Source: Sipunculus nudus (lineage: Eukaryota > Annelida > Sipuncula > Golfingiida > Sipunculidae). Taken from it: a DNA stretch of 64,000 nucleotides. The position numbers and the translations under genes are program-made. Of the stretch, positions 1 to 12,841 are shown piece by piece; position 1 is the first letter of the stretch, and each line of letters opens with the position of its first letter. The notes under the pieces were generated by a model, which saw only the letters and a program-made list of their open reading frames with translations, searched no databases and was not told the origin of the DNA. The DNA lies in contig CM049318.1 in the NCBI GenBank assembly GCA_026874595.1, positions 39,083,956-39,147,955 of the forward strand, read 5' to 3'.

Positions 1-287
1 TATGATTTTGTATTTAATGTAGTTAGTTGAGTGTTGGGGTGCACTGACATTTAAATGTGTAAGCAAAAGTTATTTATATTGGCTACAGACAAATTAAATT
101 CACATGCATTATATAAATTACCTAAATATTACTGTGTGTCACACACGAAACAAAATACGAACTATTTCAAACTTTCTGCCAAGTTGAGAATGTGGAATTC
201 AAATTTCAGTCTTTCTAACATTAAGATTAATAGTTTCTTGTGGTATTCTCTTGACTCAAGATAACAAATACTTTCTATACACTATAC

Positions 288-498
288 CTCATCAAATGGT
301 GTAAGTTTGAAGCAGTTAAAAATCAGGTCTCTGCGTGGATAGATCGTTTTTGAAGCCTCATATTGCTCCCTCAGATTTTCCTCCATCTGTTGAAAATATG
401 CCTTATCAAATTCAGGAGCAAGTATGGGTTCCCAACTGGGTGCTTGAAAGTAAGGTCTCAGCGAAAAAGGCGGTATTCCTGTTGCCATATCCATTTCC
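288..498 (-). CDS. UNG-B: exon of a second uracil-DNA glycosylase-family gene (partial)
   Basis: The minus-strand exon encodes about 70 residues and ends at GAG|gtatag. Its start is either the acceptor ttcacag just before 498 or the ATG at 494. The C-terminal 50 residues align without gaps to UNG-A exon 2 at 25/50 identities by my count, including SWE, EF, IF/IY-P and LIFNCF-LTPF. This is the UNG N-terminal segment that precedes the catalytic GQDPYH exon, and it ends at the same codon as in UNG-A. The LIFNCF-LTPF signature, shared by both copies, differs from the IFTWT-type sequence I recall in vertebrate UNG and suggests a lineage-specific duplication. The remaining exons would lie left of the window. 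Upstream N-terminal exons were not found in 499-4000. The acceptor phase (1 nt) differs from UNG-A exon 2 (2 nt), so the 5' structure differs or this is the first coding exon. Whether the gene is intact cannot be judged. Confidence 0.8.
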
Positions 499-3400
499 CT
501 GTGAATGATTTTACGCGGTGCCCTCCGCCGGCTGTAGGCCTATTACTGAAAAAAGTTCACATGAAACTGTCAATTTAACATCAAGCAAATGTAAATCAAA
601 TATCCATAAATATATAACCTCCCAAGCTCAACTACAGTCATGTATGATGCAGGGGAGGGTCAATATCATGCCTACAGACCCCTTCTCTTCTCTCCCACTC
701 AGTGTCGAGTGGCAGCATTTGCTTCCATACGGATATGCTGCCCCCAGGCATCCCCTTCAAGGAATTTAGAAAAGTTTTGATAAAGAGAAAACAATATTAC
801 TTGTTCCTTATCAAAGGCGAAGTATTTGTTTCATTGCAATTTCCTCAAAATGCATGCTTCAGTCCGAAATGTCTACCAGTCTAGGAGGTCGGCAAATGTA
901 CCGACACTTTTACCGAACGCTACTTTTCTATTTTAAAATGCTGCGTTCATTATTATTTCTTTAAACATATTAATAGTAATTTACTACACGTCTTTGTACA
1001 AGATATTTGTAAAGCCTATTCAACACCTTTGTTAATGCGATGTTTATTTATTCAAAATGTCATTTAATCATTTAATTGTTATATTTCATATTATTTTCAT
1101 ATACTTTTACAGGTAAATCATGTACACCTAATAAAATTGCTGACTAAAGAATATCAAATGGAAGTTACAGTAAATGATTAAATTAATCTGCCAATTCATT
1201 GTAATAAACTCAAAGAATTGACTTTTATTTTCAAAAGTAAAATCTGTTTTTATAAATTTGATACTTACGAATCATAAGAAAAAGCAACACCTGAGAAATC
1301 CGCATAAGAGCGCGCAAGCACCTTCCCATTTTTAAACTGCCCACCTTATTTGGACTTTGTTTAACAGAATAACACGAAAAAGAGGATATAAACAACTCAG
1401 TTTAACTCTATTTGAAGTTCGTGTTGTTTTGCACTGTTAAATCTTTAACGGTGACTCATGTAAACACTTGGACCTTATGGAATATACGAGAACGTGTTTA
1501 CCATCACCCGGGCATGCCATGGCAAGCAACGCTTTCAAGAGGTGTATGTTCAAGTGTTGTGGAAGGGGTCATACATTCCTCAAGAGAAGTTTTTAATAGG
1601 TCTCAAACCCAAGGAATTTCGGGTTCTCATGGTTGGCTTTTTTAAATAACACACAGGAAGAAATGACAGCAAGGCACTGGGACATATATATAATTCACGC
1701 ATAAACGATTGATTTGCAACTTATTTTTAGACTCCCTAAGTGCGAATCCTCCATGTAGAGACATACATCGATTTTAGTTTGTCTGACAGGTATTTACCAT
1801 ATGGTTATTCCGAACATAACCGGATCAAAAAAGCATCATGGAGTTTGGCCGGCCTGGAGTGGGTACGCTAATACTTGTGTTCCGGTAATTCAAACCCATT
1901 ACCACTGCCCCGTGTTGGCTTGCACTTTGATAAATTTGTGCAGATTCGTATTATACATATAAATCTGATTGATGTTACATATTTCTAACCATTGTTCCAC
2001 ATTCGCCGTGTATTACCTTTGTTCCAACTGTACGTTTAAATCCACTCGCATGATACTTATTACAGAAGGGGATCTAGGGGGAGGGTCCAGGGGGTTCGGA
2101 CCCCCTCCCCCCTTTTTCATCCACCGCAACCCTTTTTTAAGAGTTTCAGACAACATTTTGCGGCCTGGACCCAACTTCTCCGGGCCTGGGGACCTTTTTT
2201 TAGGGTTTTCATTAGTCCTCCTGGGTTGCCCCCCCCCCCCCACTTCCTAAATCCTGGATCCGCCCCTGTATTAAAGGTGCCCATTCACCTACCTTTTGAA
2301 AAAGAATGTATGAGATTTCTGGCTTCCTCTATGTATGTATTAATGTTTTAAGGGTAATCCTGTTTCTGAAAGATTCTTATGACGCCTCCGTGAAGGATGT
2401 ATGAACTTGTTTATCAACAAATTGTTTGTAAACACAGCTTTATTGACAAACGGCAAAAACATGTAACCTAAGGTGGTAGGTTACACTTATGCAGAGGTAG
2501 AAAGGTCACTTGTTGCAAAACGCCATTCACAAAGCTCTGGCTTATCTGACTTGCCGCTCGATACCCTTGTTGAATTTGTTTTTGTCGAGCCCCCACATAT
2601 TATAAACACGTTGATATAAACAAAACAAGCATGGCATTCGCTGGCTTCGTCTCGCTCGGTATAAAAACCTAATGTGAATCATAACATTCCACAGGGTTAT
2701 ATCCAATACATGTACACAAGGTCTATTCACACGTTATAATCAACCATATGCATATCTTAATCCTTAAGTAGACCTATACTTTACTTTAGGGCCGGTAAAC
2801 ACGTGGGTCATGATGTAGAAAATACTTAACAATTAGTATTCCATAAATTATATTTTTTGCGCTTTGAAATATTTGTATGTAAATTTTCGCTTAAGTCCAA
2901 AACTTTGTTCCAATCACAATTCTCTGCATAGAAGCTAACGAAAAATAGAACATTTTTAAAGGGAAATATACACTCTCGACATGGTGGTCAAGCCACTGTG
3001 GTTCCAGAACTTGACCACTTCTTTCTATAAAACTGTTTGCTAGGTACGCCACCTGTAGAGTAGACACAGGACCAAGGGAGTGAACCGTGTTCAGACCAAT
3101 GTGAAATTTTAAGTTTATAAGCAACCATACTCCGCACTCACTGGTCGCAATATTCATGGCCCTAAACCCACATACTACTTGATGATTTGCAAAATCTGCT
3201 ATATAGAGCTAATAGTAGGGTGACCACTCCTTAAGGATTGTCAATGCAATCGTTTTGCAGTGCTGAGGATTTCTTAACAAGGAGACATATCACACATCGT
3301 TCGTGTCGTTCATCAGTTTATAATTTTCACACAATAATTTACGCTCTCCGTCAGTGTTTTATCCGAATAATCTGAAAGAAGATTTTTCCTATTATAAAGG
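499..3400. other. Upstream or intronic region of UNG-B; no further exon recognised
   Basis: This is AT-rich sequence with only short, non-conserved frames. It holds one MITE copy (2063-2268, listed separately). Near 2950-3010 there is a weak resemblance to the 'tggtggtca' dispersed repeats seen at 19.2 kb and 51.4 kb. I could not recognise a first exon for UNG-B here. Confidence 0.5.
2063..2268 (+). mobile_element. MITE family A, copy 1 (hAT-like, 5-bp TSD)
   Basis: A 206-bp element starts CAGAAGGGGATCTAGG and ends CCTGGATCCGCCCCTG. These are imperfect terminal inverted repeats of the 16-bp family consensus CAGGGGCGGATCCAGG. It is flanked on both sides by TATTA (2058-2062 and 2269-2273), a 5-bp target-site duplication. 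The interior has C/G homopolymer tracts and no coding capacity. The short open frames across it on both strands are incidental. Confidence 0.85.
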
Positions 3401-3414
3401 AACTGGAACGAATT

Positions 3415-3965
3415 GCTCTCTGCAGCTACTGCATGGAGTGAACTCTTGACCTGCACCTGACTGCACTGAATGAACTCTTGACCTGCTGCATAATCTGACA
3501 CAGTTGGCAGCCTGCCATAGCTATAAATGGATCCAGACGGACCTATGGCGTGTTGATAAATCTGAAATAGTTGACAGTCTGCAAAGCTATTTATAGATAC
3601 AGACACAATCTTGGCTTGTTTGTAAATCTGTTTACACATACTCAAAGACTTTGGCTACAATGCTTTTTTTCAAGCTGACATATCCATCAGATTGTTTTAT
3701 CAAAATAATGAAAGATGTAGTCCTTTCATTGATAAAGGTCCAATAATTCTGCCAACAATCATTTAAGTAAACTTGAACAAAGGCCTCCTAAGAACCATTT
3801 TTGTCTAATGTTACAGCAATGGAAACAACAGTTTTGTAGTAAAAGACTATGGCAGCCTTCAGTTTGAAATAGCAAGGCTTACTAGTGGCCACATGACACA
3901 TTTCATGCAGCTTTCTATGACTCTACCAAAAATAAATTAACCAAATCTAATCTTTTACAATTGAA
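3415..3965 (+). repeat. Dispersed repeat family E, copy 1
   Basis: About 550 bp is clearly similar, in the same orientation, to 24070-24630 inside a UNG-A intron. Shared landmarks are tandem 'gagtgaactcttgacctg' units, 'agctatttatagatacagacacaatc', 'taaatctgtttacacatact' and 'tatgactctac'. The 110-aa minus-strand frame at 3313-3645 and the 81-aa frame at 24084-24329 align only because they read through this repeat. The element class is unknown. Confidence 0.75.
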
Positions 3966-4014
3966 ACACACATCGGTTCTTATGAGGACGTGTTGATCTC
4001 CCAATAAGCAGTCC

Positions 4015-4137
4015 TCAGTGTACGATAACTTCCTTTAAAAATCGATCAATCAGTGACATATCCAAGCCACTATCCACCAGAAATTCAGTAGGTTTATTTT
4101 GGATATCTCCTCTATCAACAATCCACCCTTTATGCCG
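4015..4137 (-). pseudogene. Retropepsin (aspartic protease) remnant of a Ty3/gypsy-type retroelement
   Basis: A 40-codon minus-strand stretch just downstream of the gag remnant contains FLVDSG followed by MSLID. This matches the retroviral-type protease active-site pattern (hydrophobic-D-T/S-G-x-D/A-x-S). The usual Ala or Ser after DSG is Leu here. It ends at a TGA, and no reverse transcriptase or integrase can be recognised beyond it. It lies in a different frame from gag after a stop codon, so the polyprotein is broken. The element is an old, non-functional copy. Confidence 0.55.
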
Positions 4138-4224
4138 GTGACTCTTTGACTATTCCGGACTGGTTTAATGTCTCTTTTCTAGTTAGTACCATTCAATGAT
4201 TTCTTTTGTCCATTTGGACTGTTT

Positions 4225-4809
4225 CTATTGAAGTGGTCTTGCTGGATAGGCCTGCGCAAGACGCGAGACCCCACGTTCGCAATCAATTAAAGTTTCTTTA
4301 GTGCCCCTCTTACGCTCGCGTAACATCGCCCGAAACGCGCTCTCTTTGCAGAGTGGACCAAACCTTTTAGTCAAGGCATCCTTCAGGACCGAGTAATCAT
4401 ACCGTTTCTCGAAAGATACTTCACTAAATGTCCTCTGTGTTTTAACCCGCAGACATGTAGACAGTTGCAACATTTTTCCGGCTCCCGTCCAGCCATTCCA
4501 TTCCGCAATGGTCTCAAAATGGATCTCGGACTCTGCCCATTTTAACAGGCTGCCATCAAATTTGTCTAGTTCTTTTTGTTTCCTTGGAGGGAGTCTCTCA
4601 CACACAGAATCTGGTGATAATGGCATCATAGGTAATGGTGATAGTGCACGAACAGGATTCTCTTCAGTCATCTGTACTGTTGTTTTTTCTCTAAGTTCCT
4701 GTGTTGGCTGTGTTGCTTTCAGGAATGGGTTCAAACGCTGTCTGGCTCGCATCACATCCTCCAGAAATGGGTTTGTGGGACTCCATGTCCCAAAACCTGT
4801 CTGATCCAC
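4225..4809 (-). pseudogene. Gag-like remnant of a Ty3/gypsy-type LTR retrotransposon
   Basis: A 194-codon open frame on the minus strand. The second half has the look of retrotransposon Gag proteins that bind through a folded capsid-like region: 'KFDG-LLKW' followed by a 'W-GAGKMLQLSTCLR' helix and 'YSVLKDALTKRFGP', then an Arg/Lys-rich segment. In Gag families this KFDG/W...L...L...A pattern precedes a zinc knuckle. No CCHC knuckle is visible before the stop at 4225, so the protein is truncated. A protease remnant follows about 90 bp downstream (4015-4137), which supports gag-pol order. Flanking LTRs could not be identified. It lies between the two UNG genes, on the same strand as both. Confidence 0.7.
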
Positions 4810-5928
4810 AGTAAAATATGACTCATACTGTGCTATAGGGGGTAGTGCACCCCATGCCCACTAGGTGTCAACTCACCTAACCACTGTTTACTGGGCTGCT
4901 CGTCCTCAAAGTGGGTTCTTACAAGGTTTCTCGGTTTATCATATATTATACTATTTGATAGTCAACCTACACAAATATATATTTATGTGTATTTGCCAGA
5001 ACAATGTATACAATTATCAGTGCATATATATGTACAACTGTGCCCAGATATAATAAATTACAACAAAATTAATCAACGTATGCTACGTAATGTGTGCACC
5101 TAAAGTCATGATAAATGTCATTATCAATCACATTGTAAGCAATGATTACACACTTTATTAAACAATATAACAGTTTTGAAAAAATAGCTTTGTTGCTGAC
5201 AATTTAAAATCAAGCTCATAAAAAAAGATAAAAAATAATTTTAAATTTAATGATAATTGTCTGCTCTCTCGCAAGAGCTTACTTAATACACGCTACCTCA
5301 CTCTGAGTCCCAGATTGAGGCTGTGCTTCAGCTCATCCACCAGCTGTACAGGCTGGTAAACAAATCAATACAAAAACAGAATCAAATCCTGTCCAAACTG
5401 TCTGACAATTTATATTTTGTCACTCACGTGGCAGTAGTGCATTCACCTTTAATTGTGAGTCCCACAATTTAACGAAGTGCTCAGCAAGACCTGCTGTGAC
5501 GTCACTCAGGCAAGTCGACCTGTTATTTCCACTCTCGCCAAGTTTACAAGCCCAACGCAGCCAGCAAGTCCACTCTAACCCCACGTTCAGGCGGGTTATT
5601 GACTTCCAAAGTCTATTCTTTAATTTACGGGGAGATACATATGCCCTGAAAGTTTTCTGAGTGAGCAGTTACCGGGCTCGCATGAAATTTGGAGGGGCTG
5701 TCGTGAGCAGCCTGCGTTCCTCAAACCCGTCTCCCTGGGCAACTGCGTCGCCTCAACGTTCCATGTAAACTAGATTCTCTCTCACTTCCGGAACAGACTG
5801 GTTCCTGTCCAAACTATGCTACACATGTTCAGGAAGTGAGGATGGTGAATGCATACTGGTTCTCAGTCTTTCTTACGTCTGATCAAGACAAGTGGGAACC
5901 AAGCTATTTGCTAAATAGCGGCTTTATC

Positions 5929-5932
<4 letters not shown>
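4810..5932. other. Gene-free stretch, possibly the 5' part of the retroelement
   Basis: This is upstream (on the minus strand) of the gag remnant. There is no clear LTR boundary or primer-binding site. The segment at 5230-5880 is locally richer in GC than its surroundings. Nothing else is recognised. Confidence 0.4.

Positions 5933-6001
<69 letters not shown>
5933..6001. repeat. (TA)n microsatellite
   Basis: About 34 uninterrupted TA dinucleotides. Confidence 0.98.
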
Positions 6002-6004
<3 letters not shown>

Positions 6005-7849
6005 GCAAACTATAACTGTAACTAAAAAAAAACATAGAATAGATTAAACTGAATCTTTAACCCGGCATAATAAAAATCTAATTTCATAAAATAGTAAATG
6101 ATGGTCCATAGACCATGAATAAGACAGGTGCTACCAGGACAACCGTGAAGGACTTTGTTTTAGCGCTTACATCCAAGATGGCGGTTATGAAAATAGCACG
6201 CAACTGCTTTTTGATATGGTAATTTCGAAGGCAAAACTGTAAGATAAACCATACTAATAAGGGTTTTTAAGAGAAACTGTGACTTTTGCATCTTCTGACT
6301 GTTTATTTAAATGGAAGGCCGTCAAACAGCAATGCCGACCTTAAAAAACGACCGTTAAGACTGACAAACGAAATGACAGAAGTCTTTTTAGAAAAAAGTT
6401 ACCAAGTTGTTTTAAACAAGTTTTCTGTTTATTTTTCTGTCATGAAAAAATTATACGTGGTAAAATAAATGTGATCTGTTAAACGTTTCGGGAGCTACAT
6501 GCGTATGCGCACCAGATGTGCCACACGGACTGTGTTTATTGCATTATATCATGCAGAGAGGACGTATATATCTTGTAAAATCCGATATCATTGGTATATA
6601 ACGTCTACCCTCTGGACATGAATGTCTTCCTAAGGACGACCGAGTATCATAAACCTTATCTGTGTGCCTATAGGGATCATACATTATCAAATTCATTTAG
6701 AATATTTACCTTTATTAAAAACAAACTGACCGTTTATATCAGGTCACGTCAACGTACCATTTGCAAGTCCTAGAGAATGCTGCATCAAGTTGTTGTAACA
6801 AAATATAGTTTAACATCCTTATATTTGTATTGGTATTATTAAAAAATGAACTCTGCTTCAGTTGTATGAATTGTTATGCAATTGCCTGTATTGCCTATTC
6901 AACATATAAAGCACAGAATTATAAACAGATTGAGCAATGCAACCACTTATTATCAATGTATGGAAATTTTAAAGGGGCCCAATCACCTATAAACCTTGTT
7001 GAGTTAACATGAAAAGTGGCTTCTTCTCTTTAGAATAAATCAGTACCTGCCAATTAATTGCCCTGAAACCGTTTGCTTTCTCCTGTAAACAAGTGTTAAA
7101 CAAATGTAAAACAGTGGACCGGGCGCGATGCCAGGTGTCAACATAAACACGGTTGGTGGGGCAGCGTGCATCGCTGAGCCAAAACATGTGTCAATCAGGA
7201 GACGCCCGGCACAAAAAATGTATTACATGTTTCTGCTAACTGAAACACCGACCTGCTACCTCTCTTGATCTGACCTCCGGTCACGCGGCTTTGTTATGGT
7301 AAACAGACTGTGTTTACATAACATGGTGTTATACAGCTGTATGCGAGGAAATGAGACGGTGTGCTGGGATGGTTTTGCTGGGAAACATTTGTAAAAAGCA
7401 AAACTGAACTGATGGTGTGAAAGAATAGGCATTATTTAGCTCTTGATTATGTCCCTTTAAGATACCATTGCCTATTTCTTTTATAACCATGCCAACAGTG
7501 AACTACTTCTACGACAAAATCAGGAAAACCCCTAAGCAGGCAATTTTGATACATTCAGGGAACCAAACTGTCCAAGTTCAAACCCAAACCCAATAATTCA
7601 GATTATTCATTAATTTAAATTTTATATTTAATGATTGGCACGAGGAAATGTATCCGCATAGGAAATGTGTCAACAGTTTCATTTACTGAAAAAAAATGTT
7701 TATTCTATGTTATACATGCTCAGCACACGATGCTTACAAAACAGTTAATAACATGTGCATATTTACATATTCATGGTGAAATTATAAATTCAACAAGGAC
7801 CCATGGGTCATGATACTAAACTGACAAGCATGCCATTTTAGCCATCATT
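6002..7849. other. Gene-free AT-rich sequence
   Basis: Only scattered short frames of about 60 codons with no recognisable similarity. No repeats were identified apart from short A/T runs. Confidence 0.5.
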
Positions 7850-8660
7850 CACAAAAGGAATTTTATTATTTGAAAGCCAAATTGTGATTTAACTTCAGAT
7901 GTCATTAATCTTTGACTTTCTGACACTAAAGTCAACATGGTTTCTCTAAGTGATGGGTTACACTTACGTGAAGATTCAATCCGAGAGAAGCATAAAAAAT
8001 CAAGGTCAAGTTCACTATTTGGAAACTCCTCTGGACTTGGTTGAAACATTTTGTTAATCAAATTTGAGGAAAAAATATGTTAACCCGTGCACAAAAGATC
8101 CTAAAGATGATGAACTATTACTTGGCTTATTTGACCCTGTAGATCAAGGTCAAGGTCACCAATCAAAGGTCAATAATTTGTATGCCAAAATCGACAGGAT
8201 AATTTTCAATTCTTCAAAAGTAATAGAAGTCGCAATTATTCTAGATTTCCGCAGATTTGACCTTGCAGCTCCCCAGTTTCAAACAGGGCAGATACAACTG
8301 GTGTGTCAAATTTAAGGTGTAAATCTTCAGTACATTAATAGATTCAACATTCACAATAATCCTAGAATTCCTAGAGTTTACCAGTACCTAAAAGATAAAT
8401 GTCAAGTCACCAATGTTCGAACTCATCTGCGACATTTGACGTGTAAAATTTGAGAAAAAAAAATATGCGATACTTCCAAAGTTATCATGTTCACAAGAAA
8501 TACTGAAGATGGTATATTATAATTTGTCTGATTTCGCCTTAGATTTTCTGGCCAAGGTCATCTTTTATCGGTCTAATCTAAGAACTTGGTTCCCATAACT
8601 TTTGTGTCAAATTTGAGAACAAAATATGTAGTACTTCAGAATGTAGAACTTGTTTTGTTG
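7850..8660 (+). repeat. Diverged repeat block with 'tgtcaaatttgag..aaaatatg' units
   Basis: Variants of 'caaatttgaggaaaaaatatg' recur near 8061, 8446 and 8610. They are separated by segments with 'tcaaggtcaaggtcacc'-type motifs, so the block looks like a decayed tandem or dispersed repeat. The short frames at 7849-8061 and 8064-8315 lie inside it and are not supported as genes. Confidence 0.5.
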
Positions 8661-9275
8661 ATTGCGAATGAAAATTTAGTATTGCAAACAGATTAATTTG
8701 TAATGAATAAAAAAATGTAAATAATTTAATACATATACCATAGGACTGTGGTTTCACTTAATTTGTAACCGTGTGTTTGCACTGTACATATTCTGATCGT
8801 ACTGTCCGCGGGTTTGTGTTTTTTCTCTCATTCACCTCTGAGACGTCTGAATGCACATACTTAAAACTTACTCATTTTATCATACATGGGCCATATTAGC
8901 TAGCTATTTTTTGCAATACGACTGTGGCCACCAGGGGGCGCTGCAACTTTGACACGGCTACGTTTTGTTTTGTTATAGATGTCAGTTTGTTCTGTGTGTT
9001 AACATGTACTGACAATTTGATAGCAGTTTCTTTAAAAAATATTAAGTTGTTTACTCTTTCCACTGCAGTGATATAAACTTTTTTTTTATTTCTTTTTGTA
9101 ACGAAGCAGATCAAGTCTCAGAGTATTTAGCAAATATTTAATTTATGAGAGTGCTAACTGGTGCATAATAATTTTTATACTGTCTTTTTCCAACTAGTTT
9201 TATTTATATTCAGAGCCTGAGAGAGAATCCTAAAAACACTAGCATGTATATGCTACTATGAAGACTATAGTGACA
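8661..9275. other. Gene-free AT-rich sequence
   Basis: No gene or repeat recognised. Confidence 0.4.
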
Positions 9276-9493
9276 AGAATAAATAATAATAAAATATCAT
9301 GATATAATGTATATCAATAATAATAAAATATCATGACATAATGTATATCAATAATAATAAAATATCATGACATAATGTATATCAATAATAATAAAATATC
9401 ATGATATAATGTATATCAATAATAATAAAATATCATGACTTAATGTATATCAATAATAATAAAATATCATGACACAATGTATATCAATAATAA
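9276..9493 (+). repeat. 34-bp minisatellite, about six copies
   Basis: The unit contains AATAATAATAAAATATCATG followed by ATATAATGTATATC. Successive 'gaYataatgt' anchors lie 34 bp apart (for example 9301, 9335, 9369). Copies differ at only one or two bases, so expansion is recent. Confidence 0.95.
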
Positions 9494-11419
9494 GATTTGC
9501 TATTGATTAATCGATTGCATGAATGAATGAAAGTCCCAGGTGTGTGAAACAATTTAAGTCATATGAAAATATGATGACAGTAAGAGTGACAAATAACAAT
9601 AATAATTACTTGGTAATTTGACTGTTATAGCCCTCTAGAGCTATACTCTTTAGATAGTAGTAAATTCAAATATATCATCTGGCATGTTTGGTTATTTACT
9701 ATCCACTATTTTTCACCTTCATCATTAGTCGATCTGTATGCTGTTTGTGTTAGATTCTGTGATTATTTGAGTTAAGCAATCCTCATATAAGCTGTTAAAA
9801 TCTTGAGATACAAACCTTGGTTCTCTTATTAGTAGCTTTCATGACAGATCTGGAGGTGTTATACAGATTCTTAACTCAGACTCATATCATAAGTATTCTA
9901 TTATTTTATGTAATTTTAATTCTTTAATTCTTCTCTGTAGCTGTTCAATGTTCATTTGTTTTCTCGATAATGTACATGTTCATATATAATGACGATGGAT
10001 CGTATACTTCAGGGTAGATTTAGTGCTCAATTAATAATCTGCAGTTTCAACGCGTCACCAACAGAAGTTAGATAGTCATATACGGTATATACATGCTGCC
10101 TCCTCCATTAAGTTTCAGTGTTTTTTTTCTGCAACCAAGAGATCTAACGTTTTTGTTCAGCTGAATGTGTGACCTATTGTTCAACAGTATTGTGCAACAT
10201 TCATCTTGGATGTGTAACTTTGATGTACACCGGAATGTATACTGTGATGTTTTAAAGGACAATTTAATATGTGGTGTTCTTCTTTGAAGTTCAACAAGTT
10301 ATGTTTTGTTAACATTTCTATTTTGTTCCGTTTGACTCTGAAAAATGCATAGAGAAAGTTACTTGGAATCTCCTCAAAGTTTTCATAACCACAAAAATGC
10401 TATATACAGGGCACTCTTAAAAGCGGTATACAGGAGAAAAAACGGCTCTGTTGATACCAACACCAATATCCTGGTCCAACGAATTAAATTCCTATTTAAT
10501 AAGCTGAAGCACATTTGACTGTGTACTTGCTATGGACCATATTTCCGCTGTAACTCAAATGAAGTCATTTTACAGATTTACCATATATGATTGATATGTG
10601 TTTGTTATCGAACTGCATAATAACATTAAAGCCATCCATTACAAATGTCGGACATTTATGTGGATCAGCTTATCAATTTTACAAGTATAACTAAATCATT
10701 TCACCCTGGAAGATGGTTCTGACAAAGTATGTATCTTTTAACACATACAGTTTCATCAGTATGATTATTAAGGCCCAAACGCGCTTCAAGTGTCAAATCT
10801 GGTAAAAAAAAAACGCTTCACTTTATCTAACTATATATCTTGAGCAATTAATCTGCAGATCTGACAGGCACACCCTCCTAGATGCCTGCTAATGATATGC
10901 AATTGAAAGGATACGATAGTTGCATTACGAAAAATGGAGGTGGTCCCCTCTCCCACAAATTCCTTTTAAAAGGTTTAATCAGTAAATAAATGTATTATAC
11001 ATATTAAACAGGGAGGTTAGGGGGTCCCCTGTAACTCACACTAAATTTATAGGACTACCTTTTAACGTTCCCAAAGATATATAACATATGGATATTAAGA
11101 AAATAAAGAAAAGGTGCAAAAATAAACAACGGTAGTGCTTTCTGGTAACCATCCATGGATTATAGATCCTTTATACCTATAGTTATTTAAACACTGTTAC
11201 AGATGTCTCTTTTATTGTATGCAGCAGTCTTACATGTGTATGTGCAGCGCTAGCATTGTCCGTTGCTATGACGGCATAGCCCGGCCCACGCGTGGGGTCT
11301 GACGTGAAAACACAGCGGTCATGCTAGTCTGAGGCTTTCTCGCCTTGCCGAGCCGGGCCAGCCCACGTGTGAACCCTGATATGTAGAAACACAGCGTGTT
11401 TTTTGTTCTAGATGTTTCC
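9494..11419. other. Gene-free AT-rich sequence
   Basis: No exon or family repeat recognised. A short CpG-richer patch at 11250-11400 contains 'cacgcgtggg' and 'gcccacgtgt' and directly precedes the LTR-like element. Confidence 0.4.
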
Positions 11420-11978
11420 TGTAACGTGTGTATTATGGATTCTTTAGATTGTTCGGGAAATGGAAAGTTCTCGGCTTGAGGTGAAAAGTTATAAATAAGG
11501 TGATGTGTTTGAGAGCCGAGGGGGAGGAGATATATATTCCAGCGGACACAGAAGAGTGTAAGTCAGTATAATTGCGGCAATTATAACTTTTCTTCGAATT
11601 TTTAACGGATTTTATATAGTCTTCAGTTTGCCTTTTGGATCACTATCAGAATTTCACTTTTGGATTACAACAAATTGATTTTGTGATCGAACTGGACTGC
11701 TATTTTCTGAGAAGATTTATATGAACTGTTCATCTGGGTTATATGCTTTAAAGGACTTTTGTCGCTGTGACAGTGGTGGTATCCAGGTACTGTACACTTT
11801 ATTGATATACTTGTATTATTTTACTGTTGTACTGTTGTTATACTATGTAATAATATTGATTTAGTGTATTATAATGTTAGGATCGTTTTAAGAATAAATT
11901 ATAATTATTTGTTAACAAAAAAACACTGACTTCTTTATTCATTCCTTATTTAGACATTTCACCTTGCCTAGTGTTACA
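11420..11978 (+). mobile_element. Probable solo LTR
   Basis: A 559-bp segment begins TGTAAC and ends GTTACA, the TG...CA inverted termini expected of an LTR. Internally it has TATA-like stretches (ataaataagg near 11490, gatatatatt near 11529) and, downstream, the polyadenylation-like signal AATAAA near 11893, in the order expected for a plus-strand LTR. No matching second LTR, primer-binding site or coding remnant adjoins it. No target-site duplication is visible (flanks TTTCC and GAATC), so the boundaries are inferred. Confidence 0.5.
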
Positions 11979-12617
11979 GAATCTAATTTTTTTTATCTCT
12001 ATTACAAAATTTATGTTCGTCACGACTACCTGATCTGTTGATATAAGGTTTCGTAACAACACCTTCATTCAGCAAATAAATAATAGGAAAATTAACACTG
12101 TCACCTTAAAAGAGCATCTGTTAATACCGTGTACATGTAACCATCAAAAGATAATTAAAGAGCCTGCTTTTACCATATAAAAAGGGTATATTGGCTTACA
12201 TCTTGGATTTAACAGGGCAATTATTATTTTCCAAATTATTCTGGCGTCAAATGACAGTGTAATGAAGCCTGAAAAATTGGTTTCCTCGAGTACCGGGTGC
12301 AGGCATGGTGGCATATATTGTGTCTCCGTTTCATCATTTTACCATCTTATATTGTATCAAATCCCTTACGTTAAGCATGAACTGATGCATGTATCAGTTA
12401 CAATATTCGTGTGGGTGCCTGAAGAGCTTATATTGGCGACTAATGCCACCAAATGATCCTATTTGAACCTATACACAATGGCTAAATTTATATTTTATTA
12501 CTAATAATATAATGATAGAAACGATTTTGTCACTGTGAAAGCTATTTTTAGAGCCTTTTTTAATGTTTCAGTATGCGTTTTAACTTTAAATGTGAAACTT
12601 CCATCCAGGGTCTTCTG
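11979..12617. other. Gene-free AT-rich sequence
   Basis: No conserved frame or repeat recognised. Confidence 0.4.
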
Positions 12618-12841
12618 CAGAACCGAATCCAGAGAAGGGGTCCAGGGGTTTCGGACCCCCTCCCCCCCCCCTCCCCCCCCCCCCCCATCGTTCAGCGGCC
12701 GCAACTTTTCTTTAAGGGGTTCAGACCAATTATTGCGGCCTGGACACCCTTTTTCCGGACCTGGGGACTTTTTTCATGGTTCTATCATTAGTCCGCCTGA
12801 CTCGGACCCCTCCTTTTATCTAAATCCTGGATCCGCCCCTA
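12618..12841 (+). mobile_element. MITE family A, copy 2
   Basis: It begins CAGAACCGAATCCAGA and ends CCTGGATCCGCCCCTA, aligning end to end with the family consensus. The interior contains long C tracts and 'gcggcctgga'. The flanks TTCTG (12613-12617) and TTATG (12842-12846) match at 4/5, consistent with an aged 5-bp target-site duplication. The 141-codon and 72-codon plus-strand frames (12535-12960 and 12573-12791) and the minus frame at 12501-12704 read through it and are not genes. Confidence 0.8.
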
